Shown here: positions 21,072 to 31,759 of the stretch, piece by piece
How the letters are laid out: each line of letters opens with the position of its first letter
How positions within the stretch are numbered: position 1 is the first letter of the stretch
NCBI GenBank assembly: GCA_036250225.1
Contig: JAPZLL010000014.1
Span: 744,001 to 808,000 of the forward strand
Direction: 5' to 3'
Length of the DNA: 64,000 nucleotides
DNA from: Cercophora sp. LCS_1
Lineage: Eukaryota; Ascomycota; Sordariomycetes; Sordariales; Lasiosphaeriaceae
The notes under the pieces: generated by a model
Database searches by the model: none
Told to the model about the DNA's origin: nothing
The model's input: the letters and a program-made list of their open reading frames with translations, nothing else
Translations under genes and position numbers: made by a program

Positions 21072-21426
21072 ATGACTTGCCCCTGCGCAGAGGATTGCTC
21101 CAACACCCCTTCAGCCAACTCAAGCGAGCAAACGACCGCTTCTACTAAGGCTCCAGTCATCCCTCGCGGTGGAGATGCGACTGTTGAGGGTATGCAAGCT
21201 ACTCCCGTCTGTTCCCTCTTCCCGAGCAAAGGACTGACTTCCGCTTCAAGCTATTTCGATTCCGCGCTCTCCCTGCAAGCCACTGAAGCGATGCGAGACG
21301 GATGATAAGAAGGGAAACAGCAAGGAGACAACAGCCGACCAGGTCGACACTGTTGCTGCGACTTCCACGGAGCCTTGTTCAGGTGACAAGAAGGAGGATG
21401 GCGGTTGTGGAAGCTGCGACTGCTGA
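21072..21426 (+). CDS. Small cysteine-rich, metallothionein-like protein
   Basis: Exons 21072-21189 and 21251-21426 with a 61-nt intron (GTATGC donor, CTGAC branch, TTCAAG acceptor, phase 1); 97 aa. The N-terminus MTCPCAEDC and the C-terminus CGSCDC hold closely spaced Cys, with two more pairs between, nine in total. The middle is Thr/Ser/Lys-rich and disordered. There is no signal peptide. The 5' flank is a CA-rich leader, suggesting strong expression. Terminal Cys-x-Cys and Cys-x-x-Cys clusters are typical of metal-binding peptides such as metallothioneins, so a cytosolic metal-buffering role is a reasonable guess. Choosing the next AG as acceptor would instead end in a short Cys-poor tail, so the splice choice is the main uncertainty. 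Confidence 0.5.
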
Positions 21427-21921
21427 GCCCGGGAGCATGTCATGACTGTATCCATGGGTAATTGGGGTGATGCATTGATATGGGATCGTGAGGCGAGGAC
21501 TGTTACAGGTGACCCGGCGCAGTTTTGCTAGAGTTATCACTAGGTTTTGCCTGAGCCCTGGGCTCATTTCAAGGGCAGTTGCACAAGTGGTCTTAGGCAG
21601 TCCCGAATTGACACATGTCACAATCGCTCTTCTGGAAGATTGCCGTGGCTGACGCCCCCGGATTAGAAGAGGAAGGAGCTATTCTGGCCCTTGCCTCTCT
21701 GCGCTAGACCTGGAAGTCCCTGGTCCTCCATCATCTCCACAATCCAAGCCGAACAATTATCCAGGGGAGGAAATCTCCCACGAGATGTTCGCAACCGGCA
21801 ACAAAAGATTTCCTGGCAAAGTGCAAGACTGCGTCACTCCGTCTGTTCCGTCCCGTGCTTGACAGACCTCGTCCGGAAGTTCACCGATAACCGTGGCGTC
21901 GAAACGAACTCTGCAACCAGG

Positions 21922-22398
21922 TCAACTTCTCCCCTTGGCCCAAGCAGGAGGGCGAACTAACGGCTTTGTAGCATCCTCGCCATCGCAGTACCACGAGAAC
22001 CTAAAACCAATCCTGCCATTCCTCCGCTCGATAAGATATTGGCAGACGGCGAGCTGCGACGGCAGAGGGGCTTCCTGTCCAGCTCTGCAAACACTCCACA
22101 CTCCGCCGCCCGTCGAGATCGGGATCCGATACAGCCGATAAGTTTCGCCCGTGTGGGGGTTCTCAACGCCGAGTGTCCCGCGCAGCGAGGTCGAGTTGCC
22201 TGGGCCGAACACCGTCTCGAGATTGTATTCACGGAGAACAAAGTTGGTCACATTCGCAAACGATGCGACGCTGCAGCTTCGGCTCAAGATCGCACGCGGG
22301 ACCTGCTCAATGCCCCTGACCTCGTGTTGCCACACGGTTGGTGATGCCGCAACCTGGAGGCCGAAGACGAAGCCCAAGCATGCTGCAAGGAGAACCAT
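21922..22398 (-). CDS. Small secreted protein, candidate extracellular effector-like protein
   Basis: Single exon from ATG 22398, 158 aa. A signal peptide covers about residues 1-19 (MVLLAACLGFVFGLQVAAS). The mature part has four Cys (in SRSCSVAS, VWSVCRAG, LAVCQYL, SWYCDG), likely two disulphides, and beta-rich stretches such as TNFVLREYNLE and IGFRFSWYCDG. The Cys spacing is typical of small secreted beta-sandwich proteins common in Sordariomycetes, whose function is unknown. The extreme C-terminus is Pro/Arg-rich and may be mis-called if a 3' intron exists. Role in host or microbial interaction is only a possibility. Confidence 0.6.
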   Translation of the reverse strand: MVLLAACLGFVFGLQVAASPTVWQHEVRGIEQVPRAILSRSCSVASFANVTNFVLREYNLETVFGPGNSTSLRGTLGVENPHTGETYRLYRIPISTGGGVWSVCRAGQEAPLPSQLAVCQYLIERRNGRIGFRFSWYCDGEDATKPLVRPPAWAKGRS

Positions 22399-22973
22399 GT
22401 TGAACGCCGGCGAGAGGAACGATGAGGGATGTCAGACGGCCATCTCGGACTTGCTCGTTATCTGGGAGCTGGTGCGTACTTGAATCTTTCGGGACCAAGT
22501 CCGATGGCGAAATGTTCTGGCGGAGATAAAGGCGAATAATATCGTCGGGATAAAGCCGATTGGACAATGGCACATGGTGCCCGCTCAGCCTCACCTCAGG
22601 CTAATCGAGATGTATAGTTTACAGAAGCTGGGAATCGTGAGCGGATAACTCTAGGCAATATCCGAGACCAGGAAAGAGTGGGATGTAACACAAGGACGGG
22701 TGAAGTCGGTTGACTGAGTGCGTCATCATCCTATCGACGACCAGTGTCCAACACCATGCCAGGACGAGACGATTGTGGTTCATCTTGTCGAGATCATTGG
22801 CCACAGCTACAGTAAAACACACATGTTATTCTCAAGCAACAATATGTCACGCCCGGTCTTGATGCGTAGAAGATGACGCTTTTTACACCCGATCCTAGGA
22901 GCTGATCCTGTCACAGACTCAAAAGTCAACGCCGAGAACACCCACCTTCGTCTCAACACAATCGGGGCAACCC

Positions 22974-23499
22974 CTACCAAAACCTAAACGGTTGCACTCT
23001 ACACCCTGCGTTGGCTGACGCCCCTCCACCACTCCCATCGCTCCCGCCAGCAGTACCCGTTCCCCCCGGCGCACCCGCCGTACCCGTCCCACTAGCCGAA
23101 GCCCCGGTGCCTATCCTTATCAGCCAACGATACCCTTTAGCGACGACAATACTCACATGGCAATGTCTCGACCTTATAAACGGTCCCGCACCCGAGTCCA
23201 TCGCACCCAAGTGAGCAGGGATGGCTCGAGAAGATGGTCAACGGCGGGCTGGGGCATCCACAGCTCACTGTCACGGTCGCCTCAATCACGCATGCCGCGG
23301 TTACACACGTGCTGCAGATGTCCGTCGTCGACACGGCGGCCGGGCAGCCCGACATGATGGTGGGCGTGGGCGTGAGATTCAACCCGGGCGACACGGTGCT
23401 GGCCAGAGAGGAAATGGTGACTGTCGGCGTGGATTGCTGCGCGTGTGCAACGGCGAAGAGGAGGGCTCCCCCAAGGGCAGAAGAGAGGGTAGCGCGCAT
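22974..23499 (-). CDS. Secreted cysteine-rich protein with Gly/Ser/Thr-rich tail
   Basis: Exons 23499-23157 and 23110-22974, intron 23156-23111 (GTGAGT donor, CTGAT branch, GATAG acceptor, phase 1); 159 aa. Signal peptide about residues 1-20 (ends AVAHAQ). The core has many Cys (SGCPAAV, DICSTC, AACVIE, SCGCPSP, HPCSLGCDGLGCG, LPC). The tail is Gly/Ala/Ser/Thr-rich, likely glycosylated or wall-attached; a GPI site is not convincing. It may be a cell-wall structural or secreted defence-type protein. I do not match it to CFEM or hydrophobin spacing. Confidence 0.6.
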
Positions 23500-23906
23500 T
23501 TTTGGAGGCTGCTTGGGAATGGTGATGCTGTGATGGGGAAAGCGATTTTATGAGGCGAAGTCGTCGTTTTATGGTTGTTGTCGATCGCGGGGTCCCGGGG
23601 GCTTGGCGGAGTTGACAAGTGATTGGCTGGCTTGTGACGAGTGTTTCTGATTTGTCGATCGATCGCGTCGGACGACTGGGATGCTCAAGCCATCTTTCAG
23701 GGGGGGGTAAGCTAGAGATGGAATTGAGTTTTGGTGGTGGGAGTTTGACGGGCATTCGGTCGCGTTGGTGTTGGAGACGGACTGTGGAGGGAACCCGAAA
23801 GGGGGTGGAATGGAAACATAGGGAATTTGGATTGATGGTGCAAGGTGAGTGACATCTAACAAACAAACGAAAAAAAAAAAAGAAAACTAAGTACAAGAAG
23901 TTGTTC

Positions 23907-24782
23907 TCAGCCACGACGGTTGACAAACATATTACCAGCAACGTTCAACTGCCCGTTGCTGACCAGGTGCTCGGCCATGAACGGGCTATACCTCGCCACA
24001 TACGGCGCGCGATCCAACCAAGGAATCACCACATCCAAGAAATCCGCCATGATCTGCACGTTCCCAATCGGCAGCGGCGCAAACTCGGTAATCCACAGGT
24101 CCATCTCCTTTCGGAAGATGTCATTCACCACTCCATGCGCCCGCTCAACATAGCGGATGAACAAATCGGCTTGATACCGTCCATCCCGTCCGTCCTCGCC
24201 ATACCAGTGCAACGCCTGCGCACCGCACCGCAGGTTGTTCGGGTCTCTCGCAAACCCAACAAACTGCCGCAGCCACGTCAACCCGGACGGCCCCCCCGTA
24301 TGGCCCCGGTCCGTGTCCCAGCTGCTCACGGCCGGGCACACCAGCTTGGGGCCGCGCTCGGCAAACCGCCACATGTCGTTGCCCCAGGCGTCAAAGGCCT
24401 GGCGCGGCGATGCGTTGCACCCGCCGTGCTCGCGCGTCACGTCGGGCTCGTTGTAGCCCAGCACCCAGGGGGTGTCGCCCGCGTTGATCTTGGCGTGGAT
24501 GCCGTTCACGTCGCCTTGGTTTCCCGGGCCCCAGTACATGGGGATTTGCTGGAACTTGGGCGCGTGCTGGGCTGCACCCCAGTTGTAGGCCCATGTGGCG
24601 GAGCCGGGACGAGACAAAATGTCGGTGATGGCGCCGTTGTTGTAGGCCAGGCCCTTTTTGATGCCGTAGGGGGCATCGGTGCCGCGGGCTGAGAGGGTGC
24701 TGTTGTTGAGGATGGGCTCTGGGGTGGGAGCCGCGGTGGTGAAGGCCAGGATGGCGCTGGCGGCCAGGAGGGTGAGCTTCAT
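23907..24782 (-). CDS. Secreted GH128 (Asl1-like) beta-1,3-glucanase
   Basis: Single exon, 291 aa. Signal peptide about residues 1-18 (MKLTLLAASAILAFTTAA). The rest is the glycosyl-hydrolase catalytic core of family GH128: KKGLAYNN near residue 42, the YNWG block near 66, WVLGYNEPD with the expected acid/base Glu112, HWYGEDG, and WITEFAPLP with the expected nucleophile Glu233. GH128 enzymes cleave beta-1,3-glucan; in fungi, Asl1-type proteins localise to the cell wall and septa. Length equals that of single-domain members. Both catalytic residues and the flanking consensus are intact, so activity is likely. Wall remodelling is the inferred role. Confidence 0.92.
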   Translation of the reverse strand: MKLTLLAASAILAFTTAAPTPEPILNNSTLSARGTDAPYGIKKGLAYNNGAITDILSRPGSATWAYNWGAAQHAPKFQQIPMYWGPGNQGDVNGIHAKINAGDTPWVLGYNEPDVTREHGGCNASPRQAFDAWGNDMWRFAERGPKLVCPAVSSWDTDRGHTGGPSGLTWLRQFVGFARDPNNLRCGAQALHWYGEDGRDGRYQADLFIRYVERAHGVVNDIFRKEMDLWITEFAPLPIGNVQIMADFLDVVIPWLDRAPYVARYSPFMAEHLVSNGQLNVAGNMFVNRRG

Positions 24783-27700
24783 GGTGATAACAATGAGTGT
24801 GATAATGTCTAAATGAGTGTGTGAGTGTTCAAGGAGGGACTAGTGGTGACTGAGTGAGCAAAGGAGTGAGCTCTCTGTGGTGGTTGGTGATGGTAGAACA
24901 TGATGGAGATGACGCGTGAGAGATGCATCGTCTTATACGCCGTCGGTCACGATGGTGTTGAGTGTTGGGCTGAGGATCGCGCCTGGGTTGTTGGTGTTGG
25001 TGGTCCTGAAGGAATCGTGGGGTTGCAGTTCATCCCGCGAGGTGAGATGGTGGTGAGTGAGCCCGGTGTAAGGCGCATTGCTGATGCCTGTGGTGGGCCA
25101 AGAGGGTGAAAGCTACGTTGGCATTGTCAGTAGGTATCAGGGGCCATGGGGATAAGGCTTACTTTTGCGTGGTGGGAAGAGGAGGAACGTCTCCCCTGCG
25201 ATGCGGCTGGCTGGGGTAACAGAGTCCGCCTCTGTCTAAATCGTGATCACGACATTTAGAGCGGTTCTGAGAATGGTTGTTGGATGGGGTGAAGACGCGA
25301 AGCGATGCAGACTTTCCAAGGCCTGCTACGATAAAAAAGCCAGGAAGCCATCGTGGGCGTTGTCCTGGGGCTCGTCGCCGACTGAGTGTCGATCGCCAGC
25401 AAAGATGCACGTGGTAAGTAGGATGCGTCCTGGAGCAGACCTCTCTGTCGGTGCCTTGGACGATGTCACCGTCACATACGGCTGCGGCACAGTCCATGCT
25501 AAAAAACGGGAGATACAACCGTCAGCGATCCCCGGAATTCGAACGGACTTGCGCTTGCTGCGCTCCATGCCAAAGAAGAGCCTTGTCGTGGGTATCGCCA
25601 GACTGTCTTGGCCGATTCCATTGTGCCTGGACATGATTTCAGCTGGTAACACCTCAATGGTAACATGAGCGTGAGTTCCTCCGATCTCCCCGTTTGCAAG
25701 TCTTCATCCCATGTCATGTCACATCAAGCATGGATCAAATCCCCGTTCCCAAAGCCACGCCGCGGGAGTGCGCGAACCCCTGTCCCGATTTCTCATGCAA
25801 CACCCAGCAAACCGGGTTTCGCCCAACAAGCCATGCTACCGTCGTCACATCGTGGGATCTCGCCAATTTTACACTTTACCGATTTGCTGTTGGGAATGTC
25901 AAGCTTTGTTCGCTGCAGCGTTACTATCACGATCCTCCAGGAAGGAGTCCAGGAGCGAGGCGGAAATGAGTGGACCTTTTTGGGTGTGGGTATTCCCGCT
26001 CCTTTGTCGTCAAGATTCATGCTTGTTTGTTTGCAAGCACATGTTGTCAGGGGTAGGCTGGGCCGGGTAGGTACCGGCTGCCTGGATGCGACGGGAAGGA
26101 TATCTAAATTTGGGAGTGGGGGTGCTGCGTAAATGGGACGGGATGGAATGGGATGGAGTGGAGTGGTGATTGAGGAGGGTGTTTGGATTAATTTGCGATT
26201 GATGTTTCCGTCTCATCTTTTGCCTACGCGACGGTGTCTTTTCAAGCCTTTACCGCTGAGGAAATGACATTGATTTGTAAAGACGACTGCTTTCAGTATG
26301 TTCAGGGGCTGACAGGAATTCTGAGCACCGCGGTGGAGGTGGCCGAATGGGTCTCACCGATCTAGGACGGAAAAGCCACAGCATTTTGGTCTTCATTGAC
26401 AGCTAGTTAATATTCTACCACGGGCTGGCTTGAGCTTCACAAGACGGCAATTGTAATTGTCAAGAACTGAGATCTCGAATTCCCACTCAACAACTTTGGG
26501 GGCCGGTAGCTAGGTACATAGAAACGAAGTGCTTTGATCGGGGGTTTGGTATTGGAGGCCACGAAAAGTAAAATAAAATCTTTCCTGTCTGAGCAACACA
26601 TTCACTGAGAGAAAACGGAAGAAGGTTGGTGCCGAAGCGGCAAGCTAGCGCCAGGTAAACTCAAATATCTTGCATTCAGCTAGCACATCTCATAGCACAT
26701 CGAGGGGTACATCGCGGGGGCGGGGCGGATCTGGAGCTTCATACCGCCAGCGGGGGCCACCCAGGGTCTTTAAAGGCTTCTATCCATCGGAAAGGCAGTG
26801 GGCGAGGGAAATTTGGAGCACGTGGTGATGGGGACGCATCGACCCTGCTGCTATCATCACCTAACAAAGATCAGCTGGACTGGGACTGGGGGCGGAGGAA
26901 TGTGAACACCTTTGGGCGGCGTCTCTCCGGTTGGGGTTCTTGCAAAAGTCGGTATACTTGTTCTCAAGTCGAGCTAGGTATGGGTTTCACATGTTCCTTG
27001 TTGTAAAAGAATATTAGTGTTCGTCAGTTTGAGCATGAGGCAACTCGAAAACCCTCAACGCTTCCCCAATACTCTCACCAGTAAGAAAATTAATGATGTC
27101 AACAAGATGCAGTATGCCCCAAGTCATCGCAGATCTCAAACCGAAGCCCACCTCTGATAATGCTAGTTCATGCCGAGCGTCGCGGTGGCGGCATGCAAGG
27201 CAATGCATTGTTGTGCAAAATGCATCACGACCAATGAGCATCTGGGATGTCGCCAAATGCCTCGTTTGTTCGAGAAAACGACCAAAACCTGCAGAATTCC
27301 GGAGCTAAAAGACGCCAACTGCACTGCTCGTTTCAAATTTGCAGTTATTGACCGGCAGGCAAGGTGTTGGCCAGTGGGGAGGACCGAAATGCGTGGGAGG
27401 AGGGTCTCTGCATCGGCGAGGCCGTTCTCAAGACGCGGGGACTTGAGGATCCGCCTTTGACGCATGCGGTGCGCAAACAAACACATTATCGGCTGAGCCA
27501 ATAGGGTCTCAGTGTTTAACGCTGAAGTATCCAGATGAACGCATGAGGGAAAAAAGCGCGGGAGTATCCGTAACATGGATCAGACGGAGGGAGATCGGGG
27601 TTTCAGCAGACCGTTCAAGCAACTCTCGATGACCCCAGTCGGGAGTGAGGTAGATGTTTCGTGAACGGAGAATTGGACATCTTATCTAGGTATGAGATGG

Positions 27701-28321
27701 CGTTAAAATGAAGATTTGCGTCTCCTCGCCGTCTCCCCGCCAGCATGTCTGATGCCTACATGACTACCTACCTACTCAACCGACGTGATGATCCCACCTG
27801 CCACCCTCTCAAGATGTCATGTTCAGGGCTTTGATGAGATGCAGGAAACACGCAGAAAATGTTCAAGAGATGATAGATCAGATGCTCCACAGAGGTTCTG
27901 CATGAACTAAAAACAAACACTCGAAGGGGCTGCAAGGCCTGTCCACGATCCTCGCTCCTCTGGGTTGCCGGGCCCAGCGGATAGAGGAACGGCTCGGTGC
28001 CTGTTTGCTCCTCAGCTGCGGGAGACCTGCAGACCCCGCAAGCCAAGACCCCGCCCGCAGTCCTACACCGTATGTGACATACCCGGTACCAGCTGGCCGA
28101 CAAGAAAGAAGTGGCCGATGGGAGCGGCGCCCTGGAAGCTTCCCGTGGGCACCGAAACAGTGAGAGATTTCCAAAGAAACGAGAGAACAGCGGTACACAT
28201 CTGACCACCTTCAAACTTCCCTAAAATCCATCGCAACTTTTGTGAACATCGGTATAAACTGGAAACGGGTATCAAATCGCGCCTCGAAGCCAATCGCGCG
28301 AAATAGATTCGATATAGCAGA
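24783..28321. other. 3.5-kb stretch without a recognisable gene
   Basis: I looked in both strands for domains, intron-linked exons, tRNAs and transposon ends and found nothing convincing. The frames are short or overlap in compositionally poor sequence. A G-rich direct-repeat tract (GGGATGG/GGAATGG/GGAGTGG) lies near 26130-26170. The 24783-25000 part is the promoter of GH128; the 27700-28321 part is the 3' flank of the zinc-module gene. Confidence 0.45.
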
Positions 28322-29485
28322 TCATTGTTGGCCCAGCCACTTGACCCACCTACATCTCCCTTCGGCGCAAGTCCAGAACGGTACCCCTGGTCCACAGAGA
28401 GCGGTTCGTCCTGTCACACCTTTCCGTGCCGTCTCCCCACAATGGCAAGGCCCGGGAAGGTATGTTTCGAAGCTGACGCCAACGCCACGCAAGTCTGCAA
28501 AGACAACAAAGGACTCCCTCTTCTTCCTTTCCAATGGGCATTTGATGCACGCATAATACGCTCGGCCTCTATTCCCATTCGGGTTTTTCTCCGTGGCGCG
28601 CTGGAGGATCGATGGCCTCTCGCATTCCCGGCAAGGTGGACCTTCTTCTGGAAGTTTCAAGACGCCGGTGACTTCCGCCTCTGCATAAAGTTCCGCTAGG
28701 GAGGTCCATTTCGAGCCAATCCGCTCGAGTAATTCCTTGTTGCGAAGCTTCTGTAGTCGATAGCCTTCTCGCCTCTGGTTCTCTGCGAGGATCTCCCTCC
28801 GTCGCTCTTCAAGGTCGTCTGCTTCCTCCCACTCTTCCATCGTTACCGCCTGGGAGGACGGAGGAATCCATGTGTTATTGTGGTCTTCAGCTTCTGGCAT
28901 TGAACAGCCGCAGGGGTTTTGACAACGGCACGTCTCCGCCACTTCGGTCGATGTTGCAGTCCCCGGGGGGGCCAGGAGAGTGGGTGAGTTGACGGTCAAC
29001 AGCTCTGTCTTGACCCTTCGACTTGGACTCTCTATAGCGGGCGATGAATGTGCCGACTTCTTTCTCGGGGGTGGGTTGCCCGGGCGAAAATGTTCCTGCG
29101 TCGCTGCGGTTGGCACCACCAATCCCGGTTTGGAAGGTTTGGAGAGAGCGAGTCTTGGTACATCGTCGAGGGTATCCTCATCCTCACCCTCGGACTCCGA
29201 CTTCATTTCGTGATAGATAGAATAAAAATCTTCATCAAGAAGCAAGGTCGGATCATCAGTTTTCGGCGTCAGTATGACACGGGCGTAGGATCGGCTTGCG
29301 AACCGTCGTCGAGAGCGGCTTCGGGAGTTTCGAGATGCTTGGCGACCGGGGGTGATGGTGGTTGTCGACCGAGCGCTTCGTTCCCATGGCGGCAGGTGCT
29401 CAGATTGTGAAAGCCGCAAGGGGATAGAGATTGGGCTTCTCTTTGTCAGGTTTTCCTGGGGGGCGGAGTCTTTGCGGGGACTCAT
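28322..29485 (-). CDS. Zinc-module (GRF-like) protein A, intact
   Basis: Single exon, 387 aa from ATG 29485; upstream codons in frame have no ATG. The first 150 residues are disordered and basic (RNSRSRSRRRFASRSYAR), followed by an acidic SESEGEDEDTLDD patch. A charged coiled-coil-like helix lies near residues 230-265. A signature SLAELYAEA precedes the first Cys unit PPCRECERPS...GRAYYACIKCP. A second unit follows, CHCGETARK...PFWTCAEGRCRWVKW. The second unit resembles GRF zinc fingers (CxCG...GxxFW.C....C.W) that bind single-stranded DNA in repair and topoisomerase proteins. The paired arrangement with SLAExYA recurs in two neighbours. A nucleic-acid-related role is inferred only. Confidence 0.75.
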   Translation of the reverse strand: MSPRKDSAPQENLTKRSPISIPLRLSQSEHLPPWERSARSTTTITPGRQASRNSRSRSRRRFASRSYARVILTPKTDDPTLLLDEDFYSIYHEMKSESEGEDEDTLDDVPRLALSKPSKPGLVVPTAATQEHFRPGNPPPRKKSAHSSPAIESPSRRVKTELLTVNSPTLLAPPGTATSTEVAETCRCQNPCGCSMPEAEDHNNTWIPPSSQAVTMEEWEEADDLEERRREILAENQRREGYRLQKLRNKELLERIGSKWTSLAELYAEAEVTGVLKLPEEGPPCRECERPSILQRATEKNPNGNRGRAYYACIKCPLERKKRESFVVFADLRGVGVSFETYLPGPCHCGETARKGVTGRTALCGPGVPFWTCAEGRCRWVKWLGQQ

Positions 29486-30202
29486 GTTGGAGGCGGCCCG
29501 TCCAGTGGAGGCCGAAGCCAAGCAGGTTCCGGGACGGCAGGCTCAAAAATGCGACAACAGACCCGGCGCGGTGGTTGACGCCAAGTCATCAAAGGCCGTG
29601 CCACTTTTTGGGTGCAAATCCCTTGGAGTGGGGTTCAAAGACCGTGAACCGAACTGCGATAGAGGATTTTGGTGGACAGAGGTGCAGTGCCAACGAGAAC
29701 AAAAATGTTTGAGGTGAGTCTCATTTCCCCGACCAACGTCAAGGTGCACTCGGCAGTGCCTGGCACTGACAGCCCGTTGATTTGCTTGCTTTTTCTTCGA
29801 TCTTCAGGAAGGAGCCCGTGGCATGACCTTGGGGCTTTCGGAGCCAAAGACCGCACCAATGCGACACCTCCCACGGGCTGATTGGCTTGATAGAGAGGGA
29901 CTGGTCGATAAGACTCGCAGGGGCGGCAACCCGGTAGAGCGGACGCGGTTCCGGGCTCCCTGATTCTTCAAGTTGCGAAGTCTTTCAGGGATGCTCTTGC
30001 ATCCTCGTTCGGTCAAAACAGCTCTAGTTCAACTGACCAATTTTCCGAACGACCCAAGAAAACCGCAAATATTGTACATATCAAGGCGCAAAACTGACTG
30101 ATCAATTCCACCACTTGCCGCGCATCCAAAACAAGCCGCCGGTCGGTTCCTGCCCCTCACTCCAAACCCAACCCGATGCGAGCCAATCCGAACTTGTCAG
30201 CT

Positions 30203-30981
30203 TCAGGGCCGCTCCCTCCAATCACACATCCCCTCCGCACAGCACCAAAACGGCCGGCCCTCACCAAGACGCTTCGCTGCCTTTCCAGTGTAAGTCACCC
30301 TAGCATTCTTCCCGCAGAAACACTTCTTCTCAAATCCAGTCCCGACCATGTCGGCAAACGTGACCCACGAGTGCGGGTATGGACAGGCTCCGCACATGTG
30401 ATACGGTCGACCAGCAGAATTGGGATTCGGATCATCCTCCGGGACCCACTTCAAGTCGGAAAGCCGATCACACGTACGGCACGGAGGACCGACGTCCGGC
30501 AGCTCCGGCAGCTCGCCGGTTTCGTCAGCTTTGGCATAGATTTCGGCGAGAGAGGTCCAAGCGGAGCCGGCATCCTTGATACACCTCTTGTTGTTCAGTA
30601 AGTGCAGCGTCACTTGTCGGATATATGCTTCATGCTGTTCTTCTCGCGTCCGAGCCCTCCTCTTCTCCTCCCGCGTGGTCAAAGGTTGTTGCTTGGGCGC
30701 GTCTGGCGCCTTTGGCGAAGGAGAAGCAGAGCGTGCCCTCTTCTTCGAGGATGATGCGGGCGCTGCGACATTGTCACATGCTAGGGTGTTGGAGGCAGCT
30801 TGCTTCCGAGGCTGATGACTCAATGTCTTGGTCTCAGTCGGCTGGACCGTGGTAGTTTCGTTGTGAGCCTCATCATTAGACTCGGGATCGATCTCAGGAT
30901 CGTCACAAGGGTTACCGTTGGAATTGTAGAAAAGCTCTTGTCATAAAAGATATCGGGGCCCTCAATCTCGAAGTTAGCCAT
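30203..30981 (-). pseudogene. Zinc-module (GRF-like) protein B, probably frame-shifted
   Basis: The frame ending at 30203 encodes a basic linker (SKKRARSASPSP), WTSLAEIYAKAD, a first unit PPCRTCDRL...GRPYHMCGACP, and a second unit CFCGKNARV...RPFWCCAEGMCDW. It has no usable ATG: its only in-frame Mets lie inside the zinc units. An ATG at 30981 opens MANFEIEGPDIFYDK in a different phase. The matching acidic continuation (LFYNSNGNPCDDPEIDPE) is offset by one base around 30938. No intron fits in so short a gap. This looks like a single-base indel near the N-terminus, either a genuine null allele or a sequence error. The module itself is intact. Confidence 0.55.
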
Positions 30982-31759
30982 GGTGTTTCAGGTTACGATG
31001 CGAGCATACTGATGATGTCCTTGGTGCCGGAAGTGGGAGGTAAGAGTGATGTGAAGATGGTGAGTTCGGCGGGGTGAAAAGGTGCCGGGTGGTGTGTGAT
31101 TTTAAGGAGCGGTCGATCGCTGAGACGCCACTCTGATGTTTGCTTTTTCTCTGTGTGTCTTCCATGGTTCGGGACGGAGGGACCCCTTTCCGAGCCACGC
31201 TGAGAAATCCCAACAACGGCCGTGCGAGCGCTGACAGAGTGGCTAAAAGATGTATTCTATTTTGGGAACCACGGAAAAACCAGCGTACCTCTTTCGATGA
31301 GTGCGGCATCCTGCAACGGGCCAGGTGTGAGGTATGTAGACGTTGCGTTCGTTTTATTTTTGGACTCTGATTCCAGACATGCAGGGAGTGATTTCGAAGT
31401 CAGAAAGCCCACAACCACCTCATCCAACATCCCAATTTAATATCCAAAAACCACAGAGATACACATACCCATGGGAAGAAATCACAGAGGCTCGCTCTCC
31501 GACGACCCTATGTCGGACAGACTGAAGGAATAGCAAGGCCTCAGCGATAAGACTGACTGAAATTGCAGACCCCATCAGCGCAGCTCAAGTATGTTCTAGC
31601 CAGAGTGACACCTTTCCGACAGACATTCTCACAGTGACACCCTCAACGTCCCTACGGTCGGCTCAAGTGACGAGCCCCTTTTGCAATCTGTAGTACCGTA
31701 GCCACGCACCCGCTATCCAAAGCACAAAACATGCCCACATCTTTGAGACAAAGTCATCA

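Noticed and set aside
23901..24692. 263-aa plus-strand frame
   Set aside because: Antisense to the GH128 gene, whose catalytic motifs are complete on the other strand.
25530..25560. TTCGAA-type box resembling a tRNA T-arm
   Set aside because: No matching acceptor, D or anticodon stems on either strand.
24783..28321. Several 90-155-aa frames proposed as small genes
   Set aside because: No ATG context, no signal peptide followed by Cys pattern, no splice-linked exons, and heavy overlap between strands.
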